From the NCBI GenBank assembly GCA_012523775.1, contig JAAYTK010000080.1, forward strand, positions 1 through 52,077: a stretch of DNA of 52,077 nucleotides, in the 5' to 3' direction. Below the pieces are notes generated by a model. It was not told where the DNA came from, did not search any database, and saw only the letters and a list, made by a program, of their open reading frames with translations. The position numbers were made by a program, and so were the translations under genes. Each line of letters opens with the position of its first letter. Within the stretch, counting starts at the first letter, position 1. The DNA comes from Clostridiales bacterium (GTDB taxonomy: Bacteria; Bacillota; Clostridia; Lachnospirales; Lachnospiraceae). Below are positions 44,371 through 52,077 of the stretch, in pieces.

Positions 44371-44399
44371 TTGACGTAAAATACCTTATGTGTTATAGT
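44371..44399 (+). promoter_or_regulatory. Promoter of the rpmG-secE-nusG operon
   Basis: TTGACG (44371-44376) and TATAGT (44394-44399) are separated by 17 bases, with TG one base before the -10. It is a near-consensus vegetative promoter about 100 bases before rpmG. Confidence 0.85.
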
Positions 44400-44497
44400 A
44401 ATAAAGCAAAGAAAGAGGGCTTTTTTTTTATGCCTAAAAAGGTCGTCTACAGCAGAGCAGTAAATTAGCGCTACAAGAGAAAGCGGAGGTGGAAATT

Positions 44498-44647
44498 GTG
44501 CGCGTAAAAATTACATTGGCATGTACGGATTGTAAGCAGCGTAATTATAATATGACTAAGGAAAAGAAATTACATCCGGACAGAATGGAGACAAAGAAGT
44601 ATTGTAAATTCTGCAGAGCACATACTTTACACAAGGAAACCAAATAA
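44498..44647 (+). CDS. rpmG: 50S ribosomal protein L33
   Basis: A 49-residue protein too short for standard ORF listing. It starts at GTG 44498 after an ideal GGAGGTGG RBS (44485-44492). The translation begins [17 protein letters not shown] and ends with [11 protein letters not shown]; the two Cys pairs (CTDC and CKFC) are the zinc-binding type of L33. It precedes secE by 25 bases, the standard order in Firmicutes. Confidence 0.96.
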   Translation: MRVKITLACTDCKQRNYNMTKEKKLHPDRMETKKYCKFCRAHTLHKETK

Positions 44648-44672
44648 TTATATCTGAAAGGAATGTTGAAAG

Positions 44673-44885
44673 ATGGGAGAAACAACTGGTAACGTAGCTG
44701 ATAAGGCGCCAAAGAAAAGCTGGTTTAAGGGTGTTAAATCCGAATTTAAAAAAATAGTATGGCCGGATAAGCAAACTCTTACAAAACAGTCAATCGCTGT
44801 TGTTATCGTTACGCTTGTATTAGGTATAGTTATTTATCTACTGGACTATTTGATTGAATTGGGAATTGGCTTTATTTTAGGTTAA
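44673..44885 (+). CDS. secE: Preprotein translocase subunit SecE
   Basis: A 70-residue single-helix SecE of the short Gram-positive type. A soluble amphipathic region (KSWFKGVKSEFKKIVWPDKQTL) leads into one transmembrane helix (SIAVVIVTLVLGIVIYLLDYLIE). It clamps SecY in the translocon. The RBS is GAAAGGAA, and nusG follows after 20 bases. Confidence 0.96.
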   Translation: MGETTGNVADKAPKKSWFKGVKSEFKKIVWPDKQTLTKQSIAVVIVTLVLGIVIYLLDYLIELGIGFILG

Positions 44886-44905
44886 GGACAGTATGGAGGT
44901 TTAGA

Positions 44906-45427
44906 ATGTCAGAAGCTAAATGGTACGTTGTTCACACATATTCAGGATATGAGAACAAAGTTAAAGCGAACATTGAGAAAATGATCGAAAACAGAAAGCT
45001 GCACGATCAGATTTTAGAAGTATCTGTTCCGATGCAGGAGGTCATCGAATTAAAGAATGGTGTGAGAAAACGTGTTCAGAAGAAGATGTTTCCCGGGTAT
45101 GTATTAATTCATATGGTTATGAATGATGACATATGGTATGTAGTACGTAATACCAGAGGGGTTACAGGCTTCGTAGGTCCGGATTCCAAGCAACCGGTTC
45201 CGTTATCTGAAACAGAAATGCGCAGCATGGGAATTAAGGGTGACGATATCGTTATAGATTTTGAGATTGGTGATACCGTTACTGTCATTACCGGAGTATG
45301 GGAAAATACTACCGGAGTAATAAAGCAAATCAATCCTCATAAGCAGATAGTTACCATAAGCGTTGATCTGTTTGGACGTGAAACCCCGGTAGAGATTAGT
45401 TTCAGTGATGTAAGGCTTAGTAAATAG
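44906..45427 (+). CDS. nusG: Transcription termination/antitermination protein NusG
   Basis: A 173-residue NusG with the NGN domain (KWYVVHTYSGYENKVKANIEK) and the C-terminal KOW motif (FEIGDTVTVITGVWENTTGVIKQI). It binds RNA polymerase and influences pausing and termination. Length and order are standard. GGAGGT lies before ATG 44906. Confidence 0.98.
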   Translation: MSEAKWYVVHTYSGYENKVKANIEKMIENRKLHDQILEVSVPMQEVIELKNGVRKRVQKKMFPGYVLIHMVMNDDIWYVVRNTRGVTGFVGPDSKQPVPLSETEMRSMGIKGDDIVIDFEIGDTVTVITGVWENTTGVIKQINPHKQIVTISVDLFGRETPVEISFSDVRLSK

Positions 45428-45508
45428 TAAAAACAGCAAAGCTGTTATTATCATGAAATGCATATTAGCCATATGCACATGGATATGCAGTAATTTACGC
45501 AGTTTTAG

Positions 45509-45535
45509 TGGGAGGGAAATCCCCGCAAACACCAC
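45509..45535 (+). promoter_or_regulatory. L1-binding leader site upstream of rplK
   Basis: GTGGGAGG at 45509-45516, an inner GGG-AAAT-CCC hairpin, and a closing ACACCAC (ending 45535) copy the L1-binding part of 23S rRNA helix 76, where GTGGGAGG faces ATACCAC. Ribosomal protein L1 probably represses its own operon here, as in other bacteria. Confidence 0.7.
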
Positions 45536-45556
45536 ATTATCAGGAGGTAAACAAAA

Positions 45557-45982
45557 ATGGCTAAAAAGGTAACAGGTTATATTAAATTACAAATCCCTGC
45601 TGGAAAGGCAACACCGGCTCCTCCGGTTGGACCTGCATTAGGACAGCATGGTGTGAACATTGTTCAGTTCACTAAAGAATTTAACGCAAGAACAGCAGAT
45701 CAGGATGGTATGATCATTCCTGTTGTAATTACGGTATATGCAGACAGGAGTTTCAGCTTTATAACAAAGACACCCCCGGCGGCTGTATTATTAAAGAAGG
45801 CAGCAAATCTGAAGTCCGGCTCCGGTGTTCCTAATAAGACTAAGGTCGCAAAGGTTTCTAAGGCTGATCTTCAAAAGATAGCTGAGATAAAAATGCCTGA
45901 TTTGAATGCAGGCAGCATAGAAGCAGCTATGAGCATGATTGCCGGTACTGCCAGAAGTATGGGCATTACTGTAGAAGACTAA
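45557..45982 (+). CDS. rplK: 50S ribosomal protein L11
   Basis: A 141-residue L11 with the usual Pro-rich N-terminal loop ([23 protein letters not shown]) and the C-terminal RNA-binding part ([11 protein letters not shown]). It forms the GTPase-associated centre with the L10/L7/L12 stalk. RBS AGGAGG precedes ATG 45557. Confidence 0.98.
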   Translation: MAKKVTGYIKLQIPAGKATPAPPVGPALGQHGVNIVQFTKEFNARTADQDGMIIPVVITVYADRSFSFITKTPPAAVLLKKAANLKSGSGVPNKTKVAKVSKADLQKIAEIKMPDLNAGSIEAAMSMIAGTARSMGITVED

Positions 45983-46060
45983 ATATGAATACTATAGGCA
46001 TAATCCGATTCTTTTAAGATTTATCGGTTAAGAGAGATTATGCGTTAAAAATCTATTAAT

Positions 46061-46123
46061 GTGGGAGGATATGCAAGGTGATATGCTAAATAACAGCTCA
46101 CCGTTTTCTTCCGATATTACCAC
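46061..46123 (+). promoter_or_regulatory. L1-binding leader site upstream of rplA
   Basis: A second GTGGGAGG (46061-46068) closes with ATTACCAC (46116-46123) around an inner GGTGA/TCACC stem. It has the same layout as the site at 45509-45535 and ends a few bases before the rplA RBS (AGGAGG), so L1 binding could block rplA translation. A hairpin at 45998-46043 (GCATAATC facing GATTATGC) precedes it. Confidence 0.7.
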
Positions 46124-46138
46124 TAGGAGGTTTATAGA

Positions 46139-46831
46139 ATGAAAAGAGGAAAGAAGTATGTTAATGCTGCAAAGCTTGTTGACAGAAGCATACAGTACGA
46201 TGTTGCAGAGGCAATAAGCTTAGTTAAGCAGACAGCTGTTGCTAAATTTGATGAAACTATTGAAGCTCATATTCGTCTCGGTGTTGACGGACGTCATGCG
46301 GATCAGCAGGTTCGTGGAGCGGTAGTTCTGCCCCATGGAACAGGTAAGACTGTAAGGGTGCTGGTATTTGCCAAGGGTGAAAAACTTGCAGAGGCAGAAG
46401 CAGCCGGTGCTGACTATGTAGGAGGCGAAGAGCTTGTTCCTAAGATTCAGAATGAGGGATGGCTTGAGTTCGATGTTGTGGTTGCAACTCCTGATATGAT
46501 GGGTGTTGTAGGTCGTCTTGGTCGTGTACTTGGACCTAAGGGATTAATGCCGAACCCCAAAGCAGGAACTGTTACAATGGATGTTGCTAAGGCTGTTAAT
46601 GATATAAAGGCCGGTAAGATAGAGTATAGATTGGATAAGACTAATATTATCCATGTACCCGTTGGAAAAGCTTCCTTTAGTGAGGAACAGCTTAATGAAA
46701 ACTTCCAGACCCTGATTTCTGCTATAATCAAGGCAAGGCCTGCAGCAGCTAAGGGACAGTATCTTAGAAGTGTGACATTGGCTTCTACAATGGGACCTGG
46801 AGTAAAATTAAATACAGCTAAATTAAGCTAA
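46139..46831 (+). CDS. rplA: 50S ribosomal protein L1
   Basis: A 230-residue L1 with family motifs ([22 protein letters not shown], and [19 protein letters not shown]). It binds the L1 stalk of 23S rRNA and is the likely autogenous repressor acting at the two leader sites. RBS CTAGGAGG precedes ATG 46139. Confidence 0.98.
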   Translation: MKRGKKYVNAAKLVDRSIQYDVAEAISLVKQTAVAKFDETIEAHIRLGVDGRHADQQVRGAVVLPHGTGKTVRVLVFAKGEKLAEAEAAGADYVGGEELVPKIQNEGWLEFDVVVATPDMMGVVGRLGRVLGPKGLMPNPKAGTVTMDVAKAVNDIKAGKIEYRLDKTNIIHVPVGKASFSEEQLNENFQTLISAIIKARPAAAKGQYLRSVTLASTMGPGVKLNTAKLS

Positions 46832-46848
46832 TTGATTGCAAATGTAGG

Positions 46849-46878
46849 TTGACATGATAAACTAACCCATGTTATAAT
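46849..46878 (+). promoter_or_regulatory. Promoter of the rplJ-rplL operon
   Basis: TTGACA (46849-46854) and TATAAT (46873-46878) are separated by 18 bases, with an extra TG before the -10. Both hexamers are perfect consensus. Confidence 0.88.
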
Positions 46879-46884
46879 CCCTAT

Positions 46885-47002
46885 TGCAATAAATATCTGC
46901 CGAAGACAGTAGGTGCCGTAAGGCGTAAGCATAGCCGCCTACCGAGGAGAAGTTGGTTAATGATATATAACCTCTTTTTGCTTTGGCAGAAAGAGGTTTT
47001 TC
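46885..47002 (+). ncRNA. L10-type ribosomal protein leader with attenuator
   Basis: The 5' leader of rplJ contains the AGTAGGTGCCGTAAGGCG hairpin region and a GCCGCCTACCGAGGAGAAG segment, as in L10 leaders of Firmicutes. It ends with a terminator-like hairpin: AACCTCTTT (46969-46977) pairs with AAAGAGGTT (46990-46998), then T-rich sequence. Autogenous control by the L10-L12 complex is the known role of this element. Confidence 0.75.
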
Positions 47003-47036
47003 TAATTGTAACAACTAATCAAAGGAGGTGTACAGA

Positions 47037-47522
47037 GTGGCTAAAGTGGAATTAAAGCAGCCTATTGTTGATGAAATCAAGGGTTTTGCCAAAGATGCTA
47101 AGGCTGTAGTTCTTGTAGATTATCGCGGACTTACAGTTGCTGAGGATACAGAGCTTCGTAAGAAGCTTAGAGAAGCAGGTGTCGTATATAAGGTTTATAA
47201 GAACACACTTTTAAACTTTGCATTCAAAGGAACCGAGTTTGAAGCATTATCAAAGGACTTGGAAGGTCCTACCGCAGTTGCATTTGGTATTGATGATGTA
47301 ACCGCTCCGGCCAGAATTATTAATGAAATGGCTAAAAAAATGCCTAAATTAGAGTTTAAGTCAGGAGTCGTGGAAGGATCCTATTATGATCAAAAGGGTA
47401 TTCAGGTTATTGCATCCATTCCTTCCAGAGAAGTTCTTATTTCCAGATTGCTTGGAAGTATTCAGGCACCGATTGCAAATCTTGCAAGAGTGCTTAAGCA
47501 AATTGCTGAGAAAGCAGCATAA
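47037..47522 (+). CDS. rplJ: 50S ribosomal protein L10
   Basis: A 161-residue L10 ([14 protein letters not shown] start, [22 protein letters not shown]). The start is GTG 47037, spaced from AAAGGAGG (47021-47028); the GTG 9 bases upstream overlaps that RBS and is rejected. L10 anchors L7/L12 dimers on the ribosome stalk. The L10 leader lies directly upstream. Confidence 0.97.
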   Translation: MAKVELKQPIVDEIKGFAKDAKAVVLVDYRGLTVAEDTELRKKLREAGVVYKVYKNTLLNFAFKGTEFEALSKDLEGPTAVAFGIDDVTAPARIINEMAKKMPKLEFKSGVVEGSYYDQKGIQVIASIPSREVLISRLLGSIQAPIANLARVLKQIAEKAA

Positions 47523-47563
47523 TCAAATTAACGTTATATAAATTTATATGGAGGTATATTATT

Positions 47564-47935
47564 ATGACAACTCAAGAGTTTATCGAGGCGATTAAGGGCC
47601 TTAGTGTATTAGAATTAAATGAATTAGTTAAAGCATGTGAAGAAGAATTTGGCGTATCCGCATCAGCAGGTGTTGTAGTTGCAGCTGGTCCTGCAGCTGG
47701 TGGCGGAGCAGCAGAAGAAGAGAAATCTGAATTCAATGTTGAATTAACAGAAGTAGGTCCTAACAAGGTTAAGGTTATCAAGGTTGTTCGTGACCTGACA
47801 GGATTAGGATTAAAGGAAGCAAAGGATCTCGTTGATGGAGCTCCTAAGATGGTTAAGGAAGCTGTCAGCAAGGCAGAAGCTGATGATATGAAGGCTAAGC
47901 TGGAGGCTGAAGGCGCTAAGGTTACATTAAAGTAA
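47564..47935 (+). CDS. rplL: 50S ribosomal protein L7/L12
   Basis: A 123-residue L7/L12 with the N-terminal dimer domain, an Ala/Gly-rich hinge and the C-terminal factor-binding domain ([28 protein letters not shown]). It recruits translation GTPases. RBS ATGGAGGT precedes ATG 47564. Confidence 0.98.
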   Translation: MTTQEFIEAIKGLSVLELNELVKACEEEFGVSASAGVVVAAGPAAGGGAAEEEKSEFNVELTEVGPNKVKVIKVVRDLTGLGLKEAKDLVDGAPKMVKEAVSKAEADDMKAKLEAEGAKVTLK

Positions 47936-47947
47936 TTTAATAAAAAT

Positions 47948-47990
47948 AACCGGCTTGAATCCGTAGACGGAATACAGGCCGGTTTTATTT
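47948..47990 (+). terminator. Terminator after rplL
   Basis: AACCGGCTTG (47948-47957) pairs with CAGGCCGGTT (47975-47984) with one G-T pair, and TTATTT follows. It separates rplJL from the rpoB promoter. Part of the 519-base gene-free stretch 47936-48454. Confidence 0.88.
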
Positions 47991-48102
47991 TGTAAACTGC
48001 ATTAATCGTAATGCACAATACCATATAATCACAGTAATTTACCTGAAATAATCAGATTATCGTGGAAATTAAAAAAAGTCAACAAAGTCAACAAATTAGA
48101 TG

Positions 48103-48131
48103 TTGACAGTTGAATTTAAGTGTGGTAGTAT
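48103..48131 (+). promoter_or_regulatory. Promoter upstream of rpoB
   Basis: TTGACA (48103-48108) and TAGTAT (48126-48131) are 17 bases apart. Just before it, AGTCAACAA occurs twice in tandem (48077-48094). It gives rpoB a promoter separate from rplJL. Confidence 0.75.
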
Positions 48132-48241
48132 GAAAAGTGCACTATTGTGGTGATATATGCCTAATCAGTATTATTATAGCATATGTAGTTAAAAAAGAAA
48201 AGCTATTTTTATTTTATAAGTCTGTATATCTTATTTAATAA

Positions 48242-48362
48242 AAGTGCTCCGTAAGGAGGCGCACTTAACGCAACGATTACGTGAAATATGTATTCGTAGG
48301 TATCATGTCGGTTAAGCCGACAGCGTTCTGCGCAAGAGTTTCGTAAGCGAAACTCTTTCTTG
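48242..48362 (+). promoter_or_regulatory. Structured rpoB leader with three hairpins
   Basis: Three successive stems lie in the rpoB 5' leader. AAGTGC (48242-48247) pairs with GCACTT (48261-48266) around a CC-GTAA-GG core. TGTCGG pairs with CCGACA (48306-48322). AAGAGTTTCG (48334-48343) pairs with CGAAACTCTT (48348-48357), followed by TCTT. The last resembles a weak terminator, so attenuation of rpoB is possible (inference). The rest of the leader is AT-rich. Confidence 0.6.
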
Positions 48363-48454
48363 TATGTATTACAATATTACAAATCTCAAGATTTCTCCTA
48401 AACAATTAGTAGAGTCTTGTGCATACTTAATAAACTCAAGGGGTGAAAACGTCA

Positions 48455-51400
48455 ATGGATAAAAACAGAATGCATCCAGTCAAGGTTGGTAATAACATTA
48501 GAATGAGTTACTCCAAGCAGAAGGAAGTATTGGAGATGCCAAATCTAATTGAGGTTCAGAAGGATTCCTATCAATGGTTCCTCACAGAAGGACTAAAAGA
48601 AGTATTTGATGACATATCTCCAATAACAGATTATGGCGAACACTTGAGTCTAGAATTTGTAGACTTTGCATTATGCGAGGATGACATTAAATATACTATC
48701 GAAGAATGCAAGGAAAGAGATGCAACCTATGCAGCTCCCTTAAAGGTTAAGGTTAGGCTCCATAATAAGGAGAACAATGAAATAAACGAACATGATATAT
48801 TCATGGGAGATTTACCTCTTATGACACAAACAGGCACCTTTGTCATTAATGGAGCTGAAAGAGTTATTGTTAGCCAATTGGTACGTTCCCCCGGTATATA
48901 TTATGCGGTTGACCATGATGATAAAATAGGTAAGAAGTTATTTTCTGCCACAGTCATACCCAACAGAGGAGCATGGTTAGAATATGAAACAGATTCTGAT
49001 GATGTTTTTTATGTAAGGGTAGATCGTAACAGAAAGGTTCCGATTACGACATTTATCAGGGCTCTGGGATATGGTACTAACGAAGAAATTAAGCAGCTGT
49101 TTGGTGAAGAACCAAAAATTCTAGCGAGTCTTGCCAAGGACCCAAGTACGGCTAAGGATCCATCCGGAAATTATCAGGATGGCTTATTAGAGTTGTACAA
49201 AAAGCTACGTCCCGGTGAGCCATTTGTAGTAGAGAATGCGGAATTATTACTGCATAGCATGTTTTTTGATTCAAGAAGATATGATTTGGCTAAGGTAGGC
49301 CGTTATAAATTTAATAAGAAGCTTGCATATCGCAATCGTATAGTCGGATTTACGCTTGCCGAGGATGTGGTTGACAGATCAACCGGTGAGATAATTGGCC
49401 AGGCCGGTAATGTCGTGACTAACGACTTGGCGATTCTTATACAGGACGCGGCGATACCCTCTGTAATGATACAATCCGAAGAGAGAAACGTGAAGGTTAT
49501 TTCCAATATGATGGTTAACCTTTCTTATTATGTTCCTCAAATCAGTGTTGCAGAGAAGAAGTCCATGGGTATAACTGAGAATGTATATTATCCTGTCTTA
49601 AAGAAAATATTAGAAGAAAATACTTCTATAGACGATATTAGAGACGCTATAAAAAGGAATGTCAGTGATCTGGTTCCTAAACATATTACGAAGGAAGATA
49701 TAATTGCTTCAATTAATTATAATATTTGTCTCGAGTATGGTATCGGTAATTGGGATGATATAGATCATTTGGGTAACAGAAGAATTCGTGCGGTCGGTGA
49801 GCTTTTACAGAACCAGTATCGCATAGGTTTATCCAGAATGGAACGTGTGGTCAGAGAGAGAATGACCACTCAGGATTTAGAGGGCATCAGTCCTCAATCA
49901 CTAATAAATATTAAGCCTGTAACGGCTGCGGTTAAGGAGTTCTTTGGAAGCTCCCAGCTGTCACAGTTCATGGATCAGCATAATCCATTGGGTGAGCTGA
50001 CACATAAAAGACGTCTTTCTGCTCTCGGACCGGGAGGACTTTCCCGTGACAGAGCGGGCTTTGAGGTTCGTGACGTACATTATTCTCATTATGGAAGAAT
50101 GTGTCCGGTTGAAACACCTGAAGGTCCTAATATCGGTTTGATTAACTCTCTTGCGACCTATGCAAGAATTAATGAATATGGCTTTATAGAAGCCCCTTAT
50201 CGTGTGGTGGATAAAGCAGATCCCGAGAATCCTAAGGTTACCGACGAGGTTATCTATCTCACTGCCGATGAAGAGGATAAGTATGTCGTCGCTCAGGCGA
50301 ATGCCGAGCTGGACGATGAAGGTTATTTTATTGGTAACAGTATTTCCGGTCGTTACAAGGAAGAAACATCTCAATATGAAAAGCAGAAAATTGACCTGAT
50401 GGACGTATCTCCGAAGATGGTCTTTTCAGTGGCGACTGCTTTAATTCCTTTCCTGGAAAATGATGATGCCAACAGAGCTCTCATGGGTGCCAACATGCAG
50501 CGTCAGGCGGTTCCCTTGCTTGTAACAGAGGCTCCTGTCGTAGGTACAGGAATAGAGGCAAAGGCCGCAATTGACTCCGGCGTATGTGTAATCGCCAAGA
50601 AGTCCGGCGTGGTAGAAAGAGTTACCGCAAAGGATATTGTTGTTAAGCACGACGATGGCTCCAAGCATACTTATCGTTTGATTAAATTTGCAAAGAGTAA
50701 CCAGGGAACCTGTATCAACCAAAGACCGGTTGTAAAATGGGGAGACAGGGTCGAGGAAGGTCAGGTCATCGCAGATGGTCCTTCCACCTTCAACGGAGAG
50801 CTAGCTCTCGGTAAGAACCCTCTAATCGGCTTTATGACCTGGGAGGGATATAACTACGAGGACGCCGTGTTGCTCAGTGAACGTCTTGTTCAGGAGGATG
50901 TATATACCTCCATTCATATAGAAGAATACGAAGCGGAAGCCAGAGATACCAAGCTGGGTCCTGAGGAAATTACCAGGGATGTACCCGGTGTAGGTGATGA
51001 TGCCTTAAAGGATCTGGATGAGAGAGGTATTATCCGTATTGGTGCAGAGGTTCGTGCAGGAGACATACTTGTAGGTAAGGTAACACCAAAGGGTGAAACT
51101 GAGCTTACTGCTGAGGAACGCCTGCTTCGTGCAATCTTTGGTGAGAAGGCCAGAGAAGTAAGAGATACTTCACTTAGGGTTCCCCATGGTGAGTATGGAA
51201 TTATTGTAGATGCCAAGGTGTTTACAAGAGAAAACGGAGATGAATTATCTCCCGGTGTAAATGAAACCGTACGTGTGTATATAGCTCAAAAGAGAAAGAT
51301 ACAGGTCGGAGACAAGATGGCAGGTCGTCATGGTAATAAGGGTGTTGTATCCCGTATATTACCTGTAGAGGATATGCCCTTCTTACCCAACGGCAGACCT

Positions 51401-52077
51401 TTAGATATTGTATTGAATCCTTTGGGAGTTCCTTCTCGAATGAACATCGGACAGGTACTTGAGATTCATTTATCTTTAGCAGCCAAGGTACTGGGTATAG
51501 AGGTTTCAACTCCGGTATTTGACGGAGCAAACGAGTATGACATTATGGATACCCTAGAAATGGCAAACGACTATGCTAACTGTGAATGGGATGAGTTTAA
51601 TAAAAAGTATAAAGATATCATAGATGATACATTATTAGAGTATCTGAAGGAAAACCATGGTAAGGATGATGAATGGAAGGGAGTTCCCATTAATTCAGAC
51701 GGAAAGATAATGCTTCGTGACGGCAGGAGCGGCGAGTACTTCGATCAGCCTGTAACCGTCGGCTTCATGCATTATCTGAAGCTTCACCATCTGGTAGACG
51801 ATAAGATACATGCCCGTTCCACAGGTCCTTATTCATTAGTAACACAACAACCTCTGGGCGGTAAGGCACAGTTTGGCGGACAGAGATTTGGTGAAATGGA
51901 GGTTTGGGCACTGGAAGCATACGGTGCAGCCTATATACTTCAGGAAATCCTGACTGTTAAATCTGACGATGTAACCGGACGTGTTAAAACCTATGAAGCT
52001 ATTATAAAGGGTGAAAATATCAGTGAGCCCGGTATACCTGAGTCCTTTAAGGTTCTTTTAAAGGAACTGCAGTCACT
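48455..52077 (+). CDS. rpoB: DNA-directed RNA polymerase subunit beta (3' end beyond window)
   Basis: An open frame of 1207 codons from ATG 48455 (RBS AAGGGGTGA at 48439-48447) that runs off the window, so the C-terminus is missing. Beta-subunit motifs are clear: the N-terminal lobe, the rifampicin region ([30 protein letters not shown]), and the [13 protein letters not shown] catalytic region. Rifampicin-site residues Asp507, His517 and Ser522 match E. coli D516, H526 and S531 in wild-type form, so no common resistance change is seen. It should be followed by rpoC. Confidence 0.98.
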   Translation, partial: MDKNRMHPVKVGNNIRMSYSKQKEVLEMPNLIEVQKDSYQWFLTEGLKEVFDDISPITDYGEHLSLEFVDFALCEDDIKYTIEECKERDATYAAPLKVKVRLHNKENNEINEHDIFMGDLPLMTQTGTFVINGAERVIVSQLVRSPGIYYAVDHDDKIGKKLFSATVIPNRGAWLEYETDSDDVFYVRVDRNRKVPITTFIRALGYGTNEEIKQLFGEEPKILASLAKDPSTAKDPSGNYQDGLLELYKKLRPGEPFVVENAELLLHSMFFDSRRYDLAKVGRYKFNKKLAYRNRIVGFTLAEDVVDRSTGEIIGQAGNVVTNDLAILIQDAAIPSVMIQSEERNVKVISNMMVNLSYYVPQISVAEKKSMGITENVYYPVLKKILEENTSIDDIRDAIKRNVSDLVPKHITKEDIIASINYNICLEYGIGNWDDIDHLGNRRIRAVGELLQNQYRIGLSRMERVVRERMTTQDLEGISPQSLINIKPVTAAVKEFFGSSQLSQFMDQHNPLGELTHKRRLSALGPGGLSRDRAGFEVRDVHYSHYGRMCPVETPEGPNIGLINSLATYARINEYGFIEAPYRVVDKADPENPKVTDEVIYLTADEEDKYVVAQANAELDDEGYFIGNSISGRYKEETSQYEKQKIDLMDVSPKMVFSVATALIPFLENDDANRALMGANMQRQAVPLLVTEAPVVGTGIEAKAAIDSGVCVIAKKSGVVERVTAKDIVVKHDDGSKHTYRLIKFAKSNQGTCINQRPVVKWGDRVEEGQVIADGPSTFNGELALGKNPLIGFMTWEGYNYEDAVLLSERLVQEDVYTSIHIEEYEAEARDTKLGPEEITRDVPGVGDDALKDLDERGIIRIGAEVRAGDILVGKVTPKGETELTAEERLLRAIFGEKAREVRDTSLRVPHGEYGIIVDAKVFTRENGDELSPGVNETVRVYIAQKRKIQVGDKMAGRHGNKGVVSRILPVEDMPFLPNGRPLDIVLNPLGVPSRMNIGQVLEIHLSLAAKVLGIEVSTPVFDGANEYDIMDTLEMANDYANCEWDEFNKKYKDIIDDTLLEYLKENHGKDDEWKGVPINSDGKIMLRDGRSGEYFDQPVTVGFMHYLKLHHLVDDKIHARSTGPYSLVTQQPLGGKAQFGGQRFGEMEVWALEAYGAAYILQEILTVKSDDVTGRVKTYEAIIKGENISEPGIPESFKVLLKELQS

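Noticed and set aside
44429-44468. Short open frame (12 codons) in the rpmG leader
   Set aside because: It has no RBS and encodes a meaningless peptide. It lies in the untranslated leader.
44430-44497. tRNA-like stretch in front of rpmG
   Set aside because: No cloverleaf with a TTCGA-type T arm could be formed. The segment is only the leader of rpmG.
1-52077. Transposase, phage or CRISPR genes
   Set aside because: No matching protein motifs or regular repeats with spacers were seen on either strand.

Overview
The window looks like chromosome from a low-GC, spore-forming, anaerobic Firmicute, most likely Lachnospiraceae or Clostridium cluster XIVa. The grounds are a complete six-subunit Rnf complex, a desulfoferrodoxin, a SpoIIID sporulation regulator, a plant-mannan utilisation locus, and strong AGGAGG ribosome binding sites throughout. 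No tRNA, rRNA, CRISPR array, transposase or phage gene was found.

Layout. (1) 94-1630 is a frame-disrupted secreted Ig-like (Big2) protein. (2) 1868-5082 holds the uronate genes uxuA and uxuB plus a YjbQ-family gene. (3) 5090-7014 is a membrane-anchored alpha/beta hydrolase divergent from a TetR regulator, with palindromic operator candidates between them. (4) 7084-8980 is a YyaL/DUF255 gene that has lost its thioredoxin-like active-site segment and its reading frame. (5) 9150-11822 are two tandem LysM-GH18 proteins whose catalytic motif is replaced. (6) 11880-16313 is a housekeeping and stress group: thioredoxin, superoxide reductase, Crp/Fnr regulator, beta-CASP nuclease, YccF protein and a PRTase-like protein.

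(7) 16723-34477 is the centrepiece: an 18-kb, same-strand, mostly overlapping gene set for beta-mannan. A lipoprotein GH26 mannanase carries both catalytic glutamates. Two sets of sugar ABC permeases have their own binding proteins, one of them a 1011-residue fusion with carbohydrate-binding-like domains. With them are an NHL/TPR membrane protein, a YIP1-family protein, a DUF5696-type protein, a lipoprotein with three 130-residue repeats, and a cytoplasmic GH130 phosphorylase. The inferred flow is extracellular cleavage, capture and import as oligosaccharides, then phosphorolysis to mannose-1-phosphate. No ATPase gene is present, so a shared one elsewhere is expected. Related hairpins lie just before and just after this locus.

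(8) spoIIID and rnfCDGEAB lie at 34644-40466. A convergent AraC-type regulator and a membrane-anchored subtilisin-like protease follow. (9) 44498-52077 is the conserved rpmG-secE-nusG-rplK-rplA-rplJ-rplL-rpoB cluster. It has recognisable leaders: two 23S-like L1 binding sites, an L10-type leader with an attenuator, and a structured rpoB leader. rpoB runs off the window end.

All calls come from reading motifs and translations by eye. No database search was run, so family names rest on recognised motifs and are weaker where that is stated.
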